Shown: positions 1 through 5,237 of the stretch, one piece after another
How positions within the stretch are numbered: position 1 is the first letter of the stretch
How the letters are laid out: each line of letters starts with the position of its first letter
Source of the DNA: Candidatus Blautia intestinipullorum
GTDB lineage: Bacteria; Bacillota; Clostridia; Lachnospirales; Lachnospiraceae
Direction of reading: 5' to 3'
Length of the DNA stretch: 6,946 bases
NCBI GenBank assembly: GCA_019120475.1
Contig: DWVA01000139.1
Span: 1 to 6,946, forward strand
Made by a program: the position numbers and the translations under genes
The notes under the pieces: model-generated
Told to the model about the DNA's origin: nothing
Seen by the model: the letters and a program-made list of their open reading frames with translations, nothing else
Databases searched by the model: none

Positions 1-87
1 CTGCTCATGGTTTACCTGTATCTTATTATATATTGCGGAGTAAAACTTATCAGAATCAAAAAAGAGATGGAAACGGGGAAGTATTGA
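1..87 (+). CDS. 3' end of a gene for a probable membrane protein (partial)
   Basis: An open frame enters from the left edge and ends at TGA 85-87, giving 28 residues. The peptide begins with a strongly hydrophobic stretch (LLMVYLYLIIYCGVKLI) and ends in a short charged tail rich in Lys, Arg and Glu. This fits a final transmembrane helix with a cytoplasmic C-terminus. A good intrinsic terminator starts 5 bases after the stop, which supports this being a real gene end. The rest of the gene is outside the window, so no family can be named. Confidence 0.6.
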   Translation: MLMVYLYLIIYCGVKLIRIKKEMETGKY

Positions 88-91
88 TTTT

Positions 92-124
92 CAGGAGGCA
101 TAAAAATGTCTCCTGTTTTCTTTT
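92..124 (+). terminator. Rho-independent terminator after the partial membrane protein gene
   Basis: CAGGAGGCAT (92-101) pairs with ATGTCTCCTG (106-115) over 10 bp with one G-U pair around an AAAA loop. It is followed by TTTTCTTTT (116-124). Stem, small loop and U-rich tail are all present, so the upstream unit is insulated from the oxidoreductase gene. Confidence 0.85.
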
Positions 125-157
125 GGGAACAGATTGGAAAAATAAAACATAAGTACA

Positions 158-205
158 TTGACGCTATTCTTTCATATAGATTATTAGTGTCCAATATGGT
201 AAAAT
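158..205 (+). promoter_or_regulatory. Candidate promoter region for the oxidoreductase operon
   Basis: Two weak sigma-A-like options lie between the terminator and the start at 262. One is TTGACG (158-163), a good -35, with a poor -10 TTATTA (181-186) at 17-bp spacing. The other is an extended -10, TGGTAAAAT (197-205), with a poor -35 TAGATT (177-182) at 17-bp spacing. Neither is complete. A promoter is expected here because a terminator precedes it and a gene with a strong ribosome binding site follows. Confidence 0.35.
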
Positions 206-261
206 CAGAAAATAAGAAGACTAATGCAAAACAATCTGTATAATTACAGGAGGGAAGAAAA

Positions 262-1245
262 ATGGAAAAAATCAAATGGGGTGTTCTGGGAACCGCTTAT
301 ATTTTTGAACGCGATACGGCACGAGGCATGAAGCTGGCGCAGAACTGCGAGATGACCGCTATAGCGGGAAGGAGCATGGAGAAGGCGCAGAGATTTAAAG
401 AAAAGTATGGCTTCCGCAAAGCTTATGGAAGCTACGAGGAACTTTTGGAGGATCCGGAGATCGAAGCGGTATATATTCCCCTTCCCAATACTATGCACTA
501 TGAATGGACTATAAAAGCGCTGCAGCATGGAAAACATGTACTGTGCGAGAAGCCGCTGGCGCCTACGGCAGCGCAGGCCAGAGAGATGTTTCAGGCGGCA
601 GGGGAAAATCAGGTGTTTCTAATGGAGGCATTTGCTTATCAGCACAGCCCCTATATTAAAGAAATAAGAAAAGCAGTGGAGGATGGTGTGATCGGTAAGC
701 TGCGTTATGCAGAGGCTGCCCTGATCACCTCAGATTATGATCACAGCAACATCCGCATGCGAAGGGAAACGCTGGGAGGATGCACCTATGATATCGGCGT
801 CTATGCTATGAGTTTTCTTCAGCGGATGATCGGGAAGAAACCGGAAAAGATTCATGCGGCCAGCAGCTTTTCGGAAGAAGGCATTGATATGTATACCACG
901 GGAATTTTCGAATATCCTGACCGGCTGAAGGCGCATTTTGATTGTGGAATGGTGCTGGAGACAGAAAAAAATTCCGCCCTGGACCGTTTCCAGATTCATG
1001 GTTCAAAAGGTTCGATCGTCTCGGAAAATTTTGCTTTTAACGCGCCGGGAAATCTTACTTATCGTATACGCACCTTTGATGGTCTGGATGAATTGCATAC
1101 AGTGGAAGTTCCGAACAATTACTGTCTGGAAGTGGAACAACTGGGCCGTTGCGTCAGAGGGGAGGAAACGCCCTGGCTGACGGAAGAATTCAGTATTTCT
1201 CTGGCAGAAACAGTGGACCGTGTTTTGAAGGAGATCGGATATTGA
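262..1245 (+). CDS. Gfo/Idh/MocA-family NAD(P)-dependent oxidoreductase
   Basis: This 327-residue protein has the usual length and order of the family. The N-terminal Rossmann fold (about residues 4-120) starts with a variant dinucleotide loop, WGVLGTAYI (6-14). The hallmark EKP motif is at 96-98 in HVLCEKPLAP, where the Lys is the expected catalytic residue. The C-terminal substrate domain contains GGCTYDIGVY (172-181), matching the family's GG-x3-D-x-G-x-Y segment with a catalytic-type Tyr. LMEAFAYQHSP (120-130) resembles the subgroup containing dimeric dihydrodiol dehydrogenases and D-xylose dehydrogenases. The expected role is cytosolic oxidation or reduction of a sugar or polyol-like substrate, which sequence alone cannot specify. 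The start is well supported: AGGAGG (248-253) lies 8 nt before ATG 262. It is probably the first gene of an operon with the DUF3786 gene and the small ORF. No sugar transporter or catabolic gene is adjacent. Confidence 0.93.
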   Translation: MEKIKWGVLGTAYIFERDTARGMKLAQNCEMTAIAGRSMEKAQRFKEKYGFRKAYGSYEELLEDPEIEAVYIPLPNTMHYEWTIKALQHGKHVLCEKPLAPTAAQAREMFQAAGENQVFLMEAFAYQHSPYIKEIRKAVEDGVIGKLRYAEAALITSDYDHSNIRMRRETLGGCTYDIGVYAMSFLQRMIGKKPEKIHAASSFSEEGIDMYTTGIFEYPDRLKAHFDCGMVLETEKNSALDRFQIHGSKGSIVSENFAFNAPGNLTYRIRTFDGLDELHTVEVPNNYCLEVEQLGRCVRGEETPWLTEEFSISLAETVDRVLKEIGY

Positions 1246-1270
1246 GGAACAGCGCAGTATTTTTTCTAGG

Positions 1271-1936
1271 ATGGATTTTTCAAAAAAATGGAGAGCAATA
1301 GGAAGTATGGAACGTTCAGCAATCTCAAATTATGAAGTGACAAGGAATTCTATGGAAAAGAAATTCCTGGAGTATGACCAGCAGCAGATGATAGATAAAT
1401 TCGGGCTGAAAAATACAAAAGAATATCTGTTTATGAATTTTATTGGACAGGAATGCCGGATCAGCCGGACCGGAGGCAAAGTAGAATATTATTCCAATGA
1501 AGAAAATTCCTGGGTTCATGCGGATTATAATGTGAGCATGACGATTTTTGACGTTCTCTGCTACTCAAAACCGGACTGCAGGCTTTCAGGACAGTTTGTA
1601 TCTCTGAACGCCCTGAAAGGGCTGGTTGTGGCTTCGGCTCCGGGGCCGGACATGTTTGCGAAAAACGCTGCGTGTTTTTCCGGCAGGTGCTCCCAGCTTC
1701 AGGATGCCTGTGTAAAGCTGGGCGGAACTCCGGAAAAGGTGGGGGATGTTTCTTACAAAATCCCGCTGTTTGATTTTATGGATGTGATCCTTCAGTTCTG
1801 GGACGGGGATGAGGAATTTGCTCCTGTTCTGCGGGTTTTATGGGATGAGAATATACTGGATTATATGCACTATGAGACAACTTTCTATGCGACTTCCCAT
1901 CTCTTTGAGAGATTGCAGAAGCTGGCGGGAGTGTAA
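1271..1936 (+). CDS. DUF3786 domain-containing protein (start uncertain)
   Basis: This protein has up to 221 residues and no signal peptide or membrane segment. The C-terminal part, with FWDGDEEFAP (176-185) followed by VLWDENILDYMHYE, matches my memory of the DUF3786 family's WxxDEEFxP...D...L..E core. The central segment MTIFDVLCYSK...LSGQFVSLNALKG is also typical. The family is common in anaerobes and has no established function. ATG 1271 lacks a Shine-Dalgarno sequence. An in-frame ATG at 1307 has GGAGAG (1290-1295) 11 nt upstream, and a start there leaves a short lead before SNYEVTRNSM, the usual beginning of the domain. The frame is open upstream to 1229, where AAGGAGA (1228-1234) precedes an in-frame ATT at 1241 by 6 nt. 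The gene follows the oxidoreductase stop by 25 bp at most and is probably co-transcribed. Confidence 0.82.
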   Translation: MDFSKKWRAIGSMERSAISNYEVTRNSMEKKFLEYDQQQMIDKFGLKNTKEYLFMNFIGQECRISRTGGKVEYYSNEENSWVHADYNVSMTIFDVLCYSKPDCRLSGQFVSLNALKGLVVASAPGPDMFAKNAACFSGRCSQLQDACVKLGGTPEKVGDVSYKIPLFDFMDVILQFWDGDEEFAPVLRVLWDENILDYMHYETTFYATSHLFERLQKLAGV

Positions 1937-1937
1937 T

Positions 1938-1978
1938 GGCAGACCGGCGACAGGTAGCCAAAGCCCGGTCTATCTGCC
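1938..1978 (+). other. Inverted repeat between the DUF3786 gene and the small ORF
   Basis: GGCAGACCGG (1938-1947) can pair with CCGGTCTATCTGCC (1965-1978), with the 3' arm carrying a few extra bases that would bulge. A competing pairing exists inside it: CAGGTAG (1951-1957) with CTATCTG (1970-1976), with one G-U. No T-tract follows, so it is not a simple intrinsic terminator. It ends 10 bases before the ribosome binding site of the next ORF and could affect mRNA stability or translation. Confidence 0.4.
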
Positions 1979-1987
1979 GGATGATAT

Positions 1988-1993
1988 GGGAGG
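1988..1993 (+). promoter_or_regulatory. Ribosome binding site that sets the small ORF start at 2003
   Basis: GGGAGG directly abuts the in-frame ATG at 1994, which is too close for initiation there. It is 9 nt from the next in-frame ATG at 2003. The second ATG is therefore the better start. Confidence 0.75.
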
Positions 1994-2002
1994 ATGTATC
2001 AA

Positions 2003-2197
2003 ATGAATGAGGAACGTCTGGAGAATTTTGAAAAAATGCTGTGTGCTGTGCAGAGGGAATATGAAGAAACTGTAGTAAAAATGGAAGAACAGAAAGAGAA
2101 AGGACGGGTGAAATCCGCCACTTACCGACAGCTCATGGGGCGCAAAATGACGCTTCAGAGCATACTTTCTCTGTACGAACTGTATGATCTGATCTAA
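2003..2197 (+). CDS. Small helical protein of unknown function (64 aa)
   Basis: The peptide starts MNEERLENFEKMLCAVQ and ends LYELYDLI. It is highly charged, rich in Glu, Lys and Met, and has no signal peptide, membrane segment or metal motif. Spacing of hydrophobic residues across about residues 5-35 suggests an amphipathic helix or short coiled coil. The segment RVKSATYRQLMGRKM is followed by a second predicted helix. I recognise this only as a type of short conserved hypothetical protein seen in clostridia and cannot assign a function. The start at 2003 is chosen by the ribosome binding site at 1988-1993. A start at 1994 would add MYQ. It lies 66 bp after the DUF3786 gene on the same strand and is probably the last gene of the operon. 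Confidence 0.7.
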   Translation: MNEERLENFEKMLCAVQREYEETVVKMEEQKEKGRVKSATYRQLMGRKMTLQSILSLYELYDLI

Positions 2198-2205
2198 CGA
2201 GAGGG

Positions 2206-2246
2206 AAAAACAAATTTGTTTTTTTATCCTGTACAATGAATATATC
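2206..2246 (+). promoter_or_regulatory. A/T palindrome and candidate promoter upstream of the secreted protein gene
   Basis: AAAAACAAATTTGTTTTT (2206-2223) is a perfect 18-bp palindrome followed by two more T. As RNA it could form a weak A-U hairpin with a U tail, acting as a poor terminator for the small ORF. As DNA it could be an operator. TACAAT (2232-2237) is a good -10 match but has no convincing -35 at 16-18 bp. TATATC (2241-2246) is a second, weaker -10. This is the likely promoter zone for the gene at 2323, but the exact elements are uncertain. Confidence 0.35.
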
Positions 2247-2254
2247 AAAACAAA

Positions 2255-2285
2255 GGACGGCGGTTTTCGTAAAACGAAACCGTCC
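2255..2285 (+). other. Leader hairpin upstream of the secreted protein gene
   Basis: GGACGG (2255-2260) and TTTTCG (2264-2269) pair with CGAAACCGTCC (2275-2285) around a TAAAA loop, with a CGG bulge at 2261-2263. The stem ends 21 nt before the ribosome binding site. The downstream side is A-rich, so it is not a plus-strand terminator. Read on the minus strand it is followed by TTTGTTTTG, but no minus-strand gene lies there to use it. It is probably a 5'-UTR structure. Confidence 0.45.
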
Positions 2286-2322
2286 GTAAAAAGAAGATCA
2301 TTCATGAAGGAGGATAAAAAAT

Positions 2323-3699
2323 ATGAGAAAAGTTGTTTTTAGATCAGTTGTATGCGGAGCGGCGGCTATGATGCTGGCAGGATTTTGTTTTCATCCGACG
2401 GACGTTAAGGCGGGAATGCAGAATTATAACTTTGTTTCCATTGATTCTGGAGTGGTGGATAGTATTACGGTGAACGGCGTGACTGTGGAAGCGCTGTACC
2501 GGCCCTATGATTCAAGTGTGGATACGGATGCCACATACAGCTGTGCGGCCTTTGTAAAACGCTTTTACAGCCAGGTATACGGGCAGAATGTTTATGGACT
2601 GAACGATATATATTCTACGCCGCTTGTGGATTCCGGCAGTTTCGCGGAAACGTCTTCGCCGCAGGTGGGCGATATCATCCGTGATAATTACAGCGTTCAC
2701 TGGGCGATCGTAAAGGCGGTTTCCGGGAATACAGTCACTGTGATCCAGCAGAACGCCTGGGACGGTTCCTATACTCAGGCATGGGTGGGAGCCACGATTG
2801 AGATTGGCGATCCGCAGTATACATTCTTCCATTGGGACGGAAGTACAGCGGCGCAGGCTCCGGTTTCCGGCTATACGATAAATTATGATCAGCCTCAGAT
2901 ACAGGAGACAACGGCGGTACTTTCGGCAAAAGTGGATAATCCTGCCAGATACCCGGTGGCTCAGGTAGGCTGCTATCTGTGGGATGCAAACGATACGCTC
3001 CTTACAAGACATGTGGAGGACTGCCAGCGCCCGGAAAGCCGCTTTAACATGTGGTATGACGTGCAGGGAGAGCTGGGGATCGCGCTGACGCCGGGAACTT
3101 CGTATAAGTATCAGTTTTTTGTGATCCAGGACGGTCAGGAGTATGCCGGAGAGATCCAGACCTTTACAACTGCAGGGGCGGCTCCGGCCGCCTCTCAGGC
3201 TTCTGCAGAAGGAGGGCCTGTATCCACAGAGGAAACAGATAATATTGTCGTTCCAGATGATGAAGCAGTGCGCAGCATTGGAAAAATAAGAGAAATTTTC
3301 GGATGGGAGCAGGCGCAGGCACTGGAAGCCCTGGGAACCTCCTATCTGGTGCAGATTGGAGTGGATCAGGAGACACAGTATTTTTCCGTACCTACTTTAA
3401 TGGAAAAACCGGCTTCTCTGATCTTGACCTTTCAGAATGGAAGAGTGGCAAAAGCCCAGTGGAAATATGTATATTCCAGCGGTTCCGACACAGCCCTTGC
3501 AGCCAGTCAGGCGCTTTACGACCAGTTCTGCCGCGTGGCGGATCCCAGAATGAGCGTGGCGAGGAACAGTGTTTGTAAGCAGCCGGGAAATATGACAAGC
3601 ACTTACGGAGATAAACTGGAGATCGTTCAGGATATGGAAGGAGATAAACCATACGTTTCTGTCACAGTGACGAGTGCGTTTGAGGAAATATTCGGATAA
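2323..3699 (+). CDS. Secreted CHAP/NlpC-P60-like cysteine hydrolase with FN3-like domain
   Basis: This 458-residue protein is preceded by AAGGAGG (2307-2313) 9 nt before ATG. Residues 1-30 form a Sec signal peptide: MRK charges, a hydrophobic core and VKA before likely cleavage at 30/31. Residues about 55-172 resemble a CHAP or NlpC/P60 papain-like amidase. The probable catalytic Cys74 lies in YSCAAFVKRFY, PQVGD (113-117) is the typical turn, and His126 lies in SVHWAIVKAV. VIQQNAW (140-146) supplies the polar third position. Residues about 190-283 look like a fibronectin type III fold ending LTPGTSYKYQFFV...TFTT. A low-complexity Ala/Ser/Glu linker (284-310) leads to a C-terminal domain (311-458) that I do not recognise. 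The likely role is peptidoglycan or peptide hydrolysis outside the membrane. No LPXTG sorting signal or SLH repeats are visible. Exact family membership is uncertain because the catalytic domain is divergent. Confidence 0.8.
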   Translation: MRKVVFRSVVCGAAAMMLAGFCFHPTDVKAGMQNYNFVSIDSGVVDSITVNGVTVEALYRPYDSSVDTDATYSCAAFVKRFYSQVYGQNVYGLNDIYSTPLVDSGSFAETSSPQVGDIIRDNYSVHWAIVKAVSGNTVTVIQQNAWDGSYTQAWVGATIEIGDPQYTFFHWDGSTAAQAPVSGYTINYDQPQIQETTAVLSAKVDNPARYPVAQVGCYLWDANDTLLTRHVEDCQRPESRFNMWYDVQGELGIALTPGTSYKYQFFVIQDGQEYAGEIQTFTTAGAAPAASQASAEGGPVSTEETDNIVVPDDEAVRSIGKIREIFGWEQAQALEALGTSYLVQIGVDQETQYFSVPTLMEKPASLILTFQNGRVAKAQWKYVYSSGSDTALAASQALYDQFCRVADPRMSVARNSVCKQPGNMTSTYGDKLEIVQDMEGDKPYVSVTVTSAFEEIFG

Positions 3700-3712
3700 A
3701 AAAAGATTCTGA

Positions 3713-3856
3713 AAATCAATCCAGAACCAGCTTGGCAAGGTGCTGGAAACGAATCAGACTGCGGAAAAATTCGGACTGGTTCTTTCCGAAAAAGATGCGG
3801 AACTGATCCTGAAAGAGAGGGAGAACGCACTGAGAGAACAGAAAAGGGTGGAATGA
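3713..3856 (+). pseudogene. Truncated coding remnant, possibly DUF6323-like N-terminal part
   Basis: An open frame runs from 3713 to TGA 3854-3856 and encodes 47 residues without a usable ATG. It contains LGKVLETNQTAEKFGLVLSE and LKERENALREQKRVE. From memory this resembles the N-terminal part of the DUF6323 family of Lachnospiraceae, where a 'RVEFG' motif normally follows. Here the frame stops directly after RVE, and the remaining ~100 residues expected for the family are absent. The fragment begins only 14 bp after the secreted protein stop, and no ribosome binding site is evident. It is best read as a decayed gene with a lost start and a deletion after RVE. Confidence 0.5.
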
Positions 3857-4034
3857 GACGGAATTTACAGAGCGGGATTATCTGCGGATAAAAGGCGTTC
3901 TTGCGGGGAAAAGAGCACAGGATGCGGAAGGCCGGATCAGGGAAGTATTTAAGAAGTTTATACAGGAACATTGTGAATCTGGTGGAGAACTCGCGGAATA
4001 TTTATCCTGCGCTGTGGATAGCGTTAATGTATAA
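3834..4034 (+). pseudogene. Start-less coding remnant interrupted by the MITE-like element
   Basis: A second frame opens at 3834, overlapping the end of the previous remnant in another phase, and continues to TAA 4032-4034. It encodes a charged helical peptide including TEFTERDYLRIKGVLAGKR and VFKKFIQEHCESGGELAEYL. No ATG, GTG or TTG start exists in the frame, so it cannot be an intact gene. Its stop lies inside the left terminal repeat of the element beginning at 4021. Removing the element plus one TA continues the frame through LVRIKNMAVNDTLCRIL to TAA 4353-4355. I do not recognise the family. It could be the C-terminal part of the same ancestral gene as the first remnant or of a neighbouring gene joined by a deletion. 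Confidence 0.55.
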
Positions 4035-4046
4035 GGGGACAATACG

Positions 4047-4154
4047 GTCGATAAAGGGCTGATTTCTGCCTCTTTTGCGTTACTTTCATTCCGCGTACGT
4101 CCTGTACGCGTCAATCAAGTGCCTTAAAGAGACAGAAATCAACTCCTTTTCGAC
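4047..4154. repeat. First long hairpin unit of the element
   Basis: GTCGA (4047-4051), AAAGG (4053-4057) and TGATTTCTGCCTCTTT (4060-4075) pair in register with AAAGAGACAGAAATCA (4126-4141), CCTTT (4145-4149) and TCGAC (4150-4154), with one G-U and small bulges. The interior carries ACTT/AAGT and ATT/AAT pairs and an apical 7-bp stem, CGCGTAC (4092-4098) with GTACGCG (4104-4110), around loop GTCCT. Confidence 0.8.
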
Positions 4155-4161
4155 TCAAAGA

Positions 4162-4269
4162 CTCCAACCGCAGGAATTTCAGCGATTTACAAGGCAGACG
4201 ATGGAAGCGTACAGGGCGTACGCTGACTGAGGATAACGCTGAAAATCGCTGAAATCACGCGGCTTGGAG
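4162..4269. repeat. Second long hairpin unit of the element
   Basis: CTCCAACCGC (4162-4171) faces GCGGCTTGGAG (4259-4269) with one extra base, and ATTTCAGCGATTT (4176-4188) pairs perfectly with AAATCGCTGAAAT (4243-4255). The apical stem is AGCGTAC (4206-4212) with GTACGCT (4218-4224) around loop AGGGC. Read on the opposite strand, this unit aligns along its length with the first unit. Confidence 0.8.
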
Positions 4270-4360
4270 CGTGTTGCCCCTTGTACATTAACGCTAGCGT
4301 TCTTGTAAGAATAAAAAACATGGCTGTAAATGATACACTCTGCCGGATTTTATAAAAAAC

Positions 4361-4366
4361 AGGAGG
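4361..4366 (+). promoter_or_regulatory. Ribosome binding site that sets the glycohydrolase start at 4375
   Basis: AGGAGG lies 8 nt upstream of ATG 4375. The longer in-frame start at 4330 has no Shine-Dalgarno sequence and would add 15 residues (MIHSAGF...) that are not typical of the family, so 4375 is preferred. Confidence 0.88.
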
Positions 4367-4374
4367 ATGATATA

Positions 4375-5166
4375 ATGGCGGTAATAGGAGCTGTTCTTGG
4401 AGATATTGCAGGCTCACAGTTTGAGTTTCACAGGCCGGCGGACCTTGACTGGAAAAACTGCCGAATTTTTACAGAAAAATGCAGATTCACAGATGACACA
4501 GTTATGACGCTGGCTGTAAAAAAGGCGGTTCTGGAAAATACAGATCTGGCAAAGACTATGCGGGAAGTAGGACGGTATTATCCCAACAGCGGATACGGCA
4601 GGAAGTTTTATCAGTGGATATACGGAAAGAAGTCCGGTCCTTACAATAGTTTTGGAAACGGTTCTGCAATGAGAGTCTCCTTTGTGGGAGAATATTACGA
4701 GAAGCTGGAGGACGTAGCTGCCATGGCAGAAAAAACTGCGGCGGTAAGCCATGATCATCCGGAAGGGATCAAGGGTGCTGTTGTAACTGCCGTCTGTATC
4801 TGGATGGCCCGCCATGGAAAATCCAGACAGCAGATTTTTGATTATGTACTGGAACAATATCCGGCGGATCGGTATGAATACAGTATTGATAAAAGCATGG
4901 ATGAGCTGGAACATATTTATAAGTGGAATGAAACCTGTATGGGAAGCGTTCCTCCGGCAATGAGGTGCTTTTATGAGAGCGATTCCTACGAGAGTTTTTT
5001 AAGAAATGTGTTCCGTCTGAAATGCGACAGTGATACGCTGGCAGCCATCGGCGGACCTGTGGCGGAGGAATATTATCACGGCGTTGGCTTTGATCCGGAG
5101 CCGGTGCTGCAGCGGTATCTTGATGAGAGAATGTATGGGATTTTGAAAATGCGGGATGGAAAATAG
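4375..5166 (+). CDS. ADP-ribosylglycohydrolase (DraG/ARH) family protein
   Basis: This 263-residue protein has the DraG/ARH fold signatures in order. GAVLGDIAGSQFE (5-17) is the N-terminal helix motif. FTDDT (38-42) is the metal-binding Thr-Asp-Asp. GNGSAMR (94-100) and AVSHDHPEGIKGA (123-135) follow, and DSDTLAAIGG (218-227) supplies the C-terminal Asp ligands. The family uses a dinuclear metal centre to remove ADP-ribose from modified proteins, nucleic acids or small molecules. The substrate here is unknown. The segment after DSDT reads GPVAEEYYHG rather than the more usual GAIAGAxxG. No signal peptide is visible, so it should be cytosolic. No ADP-ribosyltransferase or nitrogenase-regulation gene is present in the window. 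It was probably once downstream of the gene now interrupted by the MITE-like element, and its present promoter is unclear: TTGTAA (4303-4308) has no good -10 partner. Confidence 0.92.
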   Translation: MAVIGAVLGDIAGSQFEFHRPADLDWKNCRIFTEKCRFTDDTVMTLAVKKAVLENTDLAKTMREVGRYYPNSGYGRKFYQWIYGKKSGPYNSFGNGSAMRVSFVGEYYEKLEDVAAMAEKTAAVSHDHPEGIKGAVVTAVCIWMARHGKSRQQIFDYVLEQYPADRYEYSIDKSMDELEHIYKWNETCMGSVPPAMRCFYESDSYESFLRNVFRLKCDSDTLAAIGGPVAEEYYHGVGFDPEPVLQRYLDERMYGILKMRDGK

Positions 5167-5173
5167 AAAATGG

Positions 5174-5237
5174 AAAGAGCAGTTTCCTGGCAGGCGTGGA
5201 AATATGAAACCTGCGGGAAAACTGCTCTTTTGTTTTT
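5174..5237. terminator. Bidirectional intrinsic terminator between convergent genes
   Basis: AAAGAGCAGTTT (5174-5185) pairs perfectly with AAACTGCTCTTT (5219-5230), followed inward by CC/GG and GCAGG (5190-5194) with CCTGC (5210-5214). On the plus strand TTGTTTTT-type sequence follows (5229-5237). On the minus strand the stem is followed by CCATTTTCTATTTTCC. It serves the glycohydrolase gene and the convergent hcp gene, whose stop codon overlaps the plus-strand T tract. Confidence 0.9.

Larger units (their letters stand above)
4021..4294. mobile_element. MITE-like palindromic element, 274 bp, TA-flanked
   Basis: The ends are inverted repeats. The left end GCGTTAATGTATAAGGGG (4021-4038) matches the reverse complement of the right end (4277-4294) except for one base. 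Direct TA dinucleotides flank it at 4019-4020 and 4295-4296, the duplication expected of IS630/Tc1/mariner-type transposition. It contains no transposase or other plausible ORF, so it would depend on an enzyme encoded elsewhere. Internally it consists of two diverged inverted copies of one ~130-bp unit (4021-4154 and 4155-4294), each forming its own long hairpin. Insertion appears to have interrupted a reading frame. The TA duplication could be coincidence, since TA is short. The reading-frame restoration on removal strengthens the call. Confidence 0.72.

Noticed and set aside
3727..3746. CCAGC...GCTGG hairpin as a terminator for the secreted protein gene.
   Set aside because: The stem is only 5 bp and no T tract follows. 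It also lies within the coding remnant.
3397..4114. Minus-strand open frames across 3397-3738, 3627-3971 and 3878-4114.
   Set aside because: They are antisense to the secreted protein gene and the remnants, lack ribosome binding sites and show no domain-like features.
4060..4270. CRISPR array or tandem repeats suggested by recurring GCGTAC and TCAGCGATTT motifs.
   Set aside because: The repeats are inverted partners within hairpins, not regularly spaced direct repeats with unique spacers.
4320..4374. ATG at 4330 as the glycohydrolase start (278 aa).
   Set aside because: It has no ribosome binding site, the extra residues are not family-like, and AGGAGG at 4361-4366 points to 4375.
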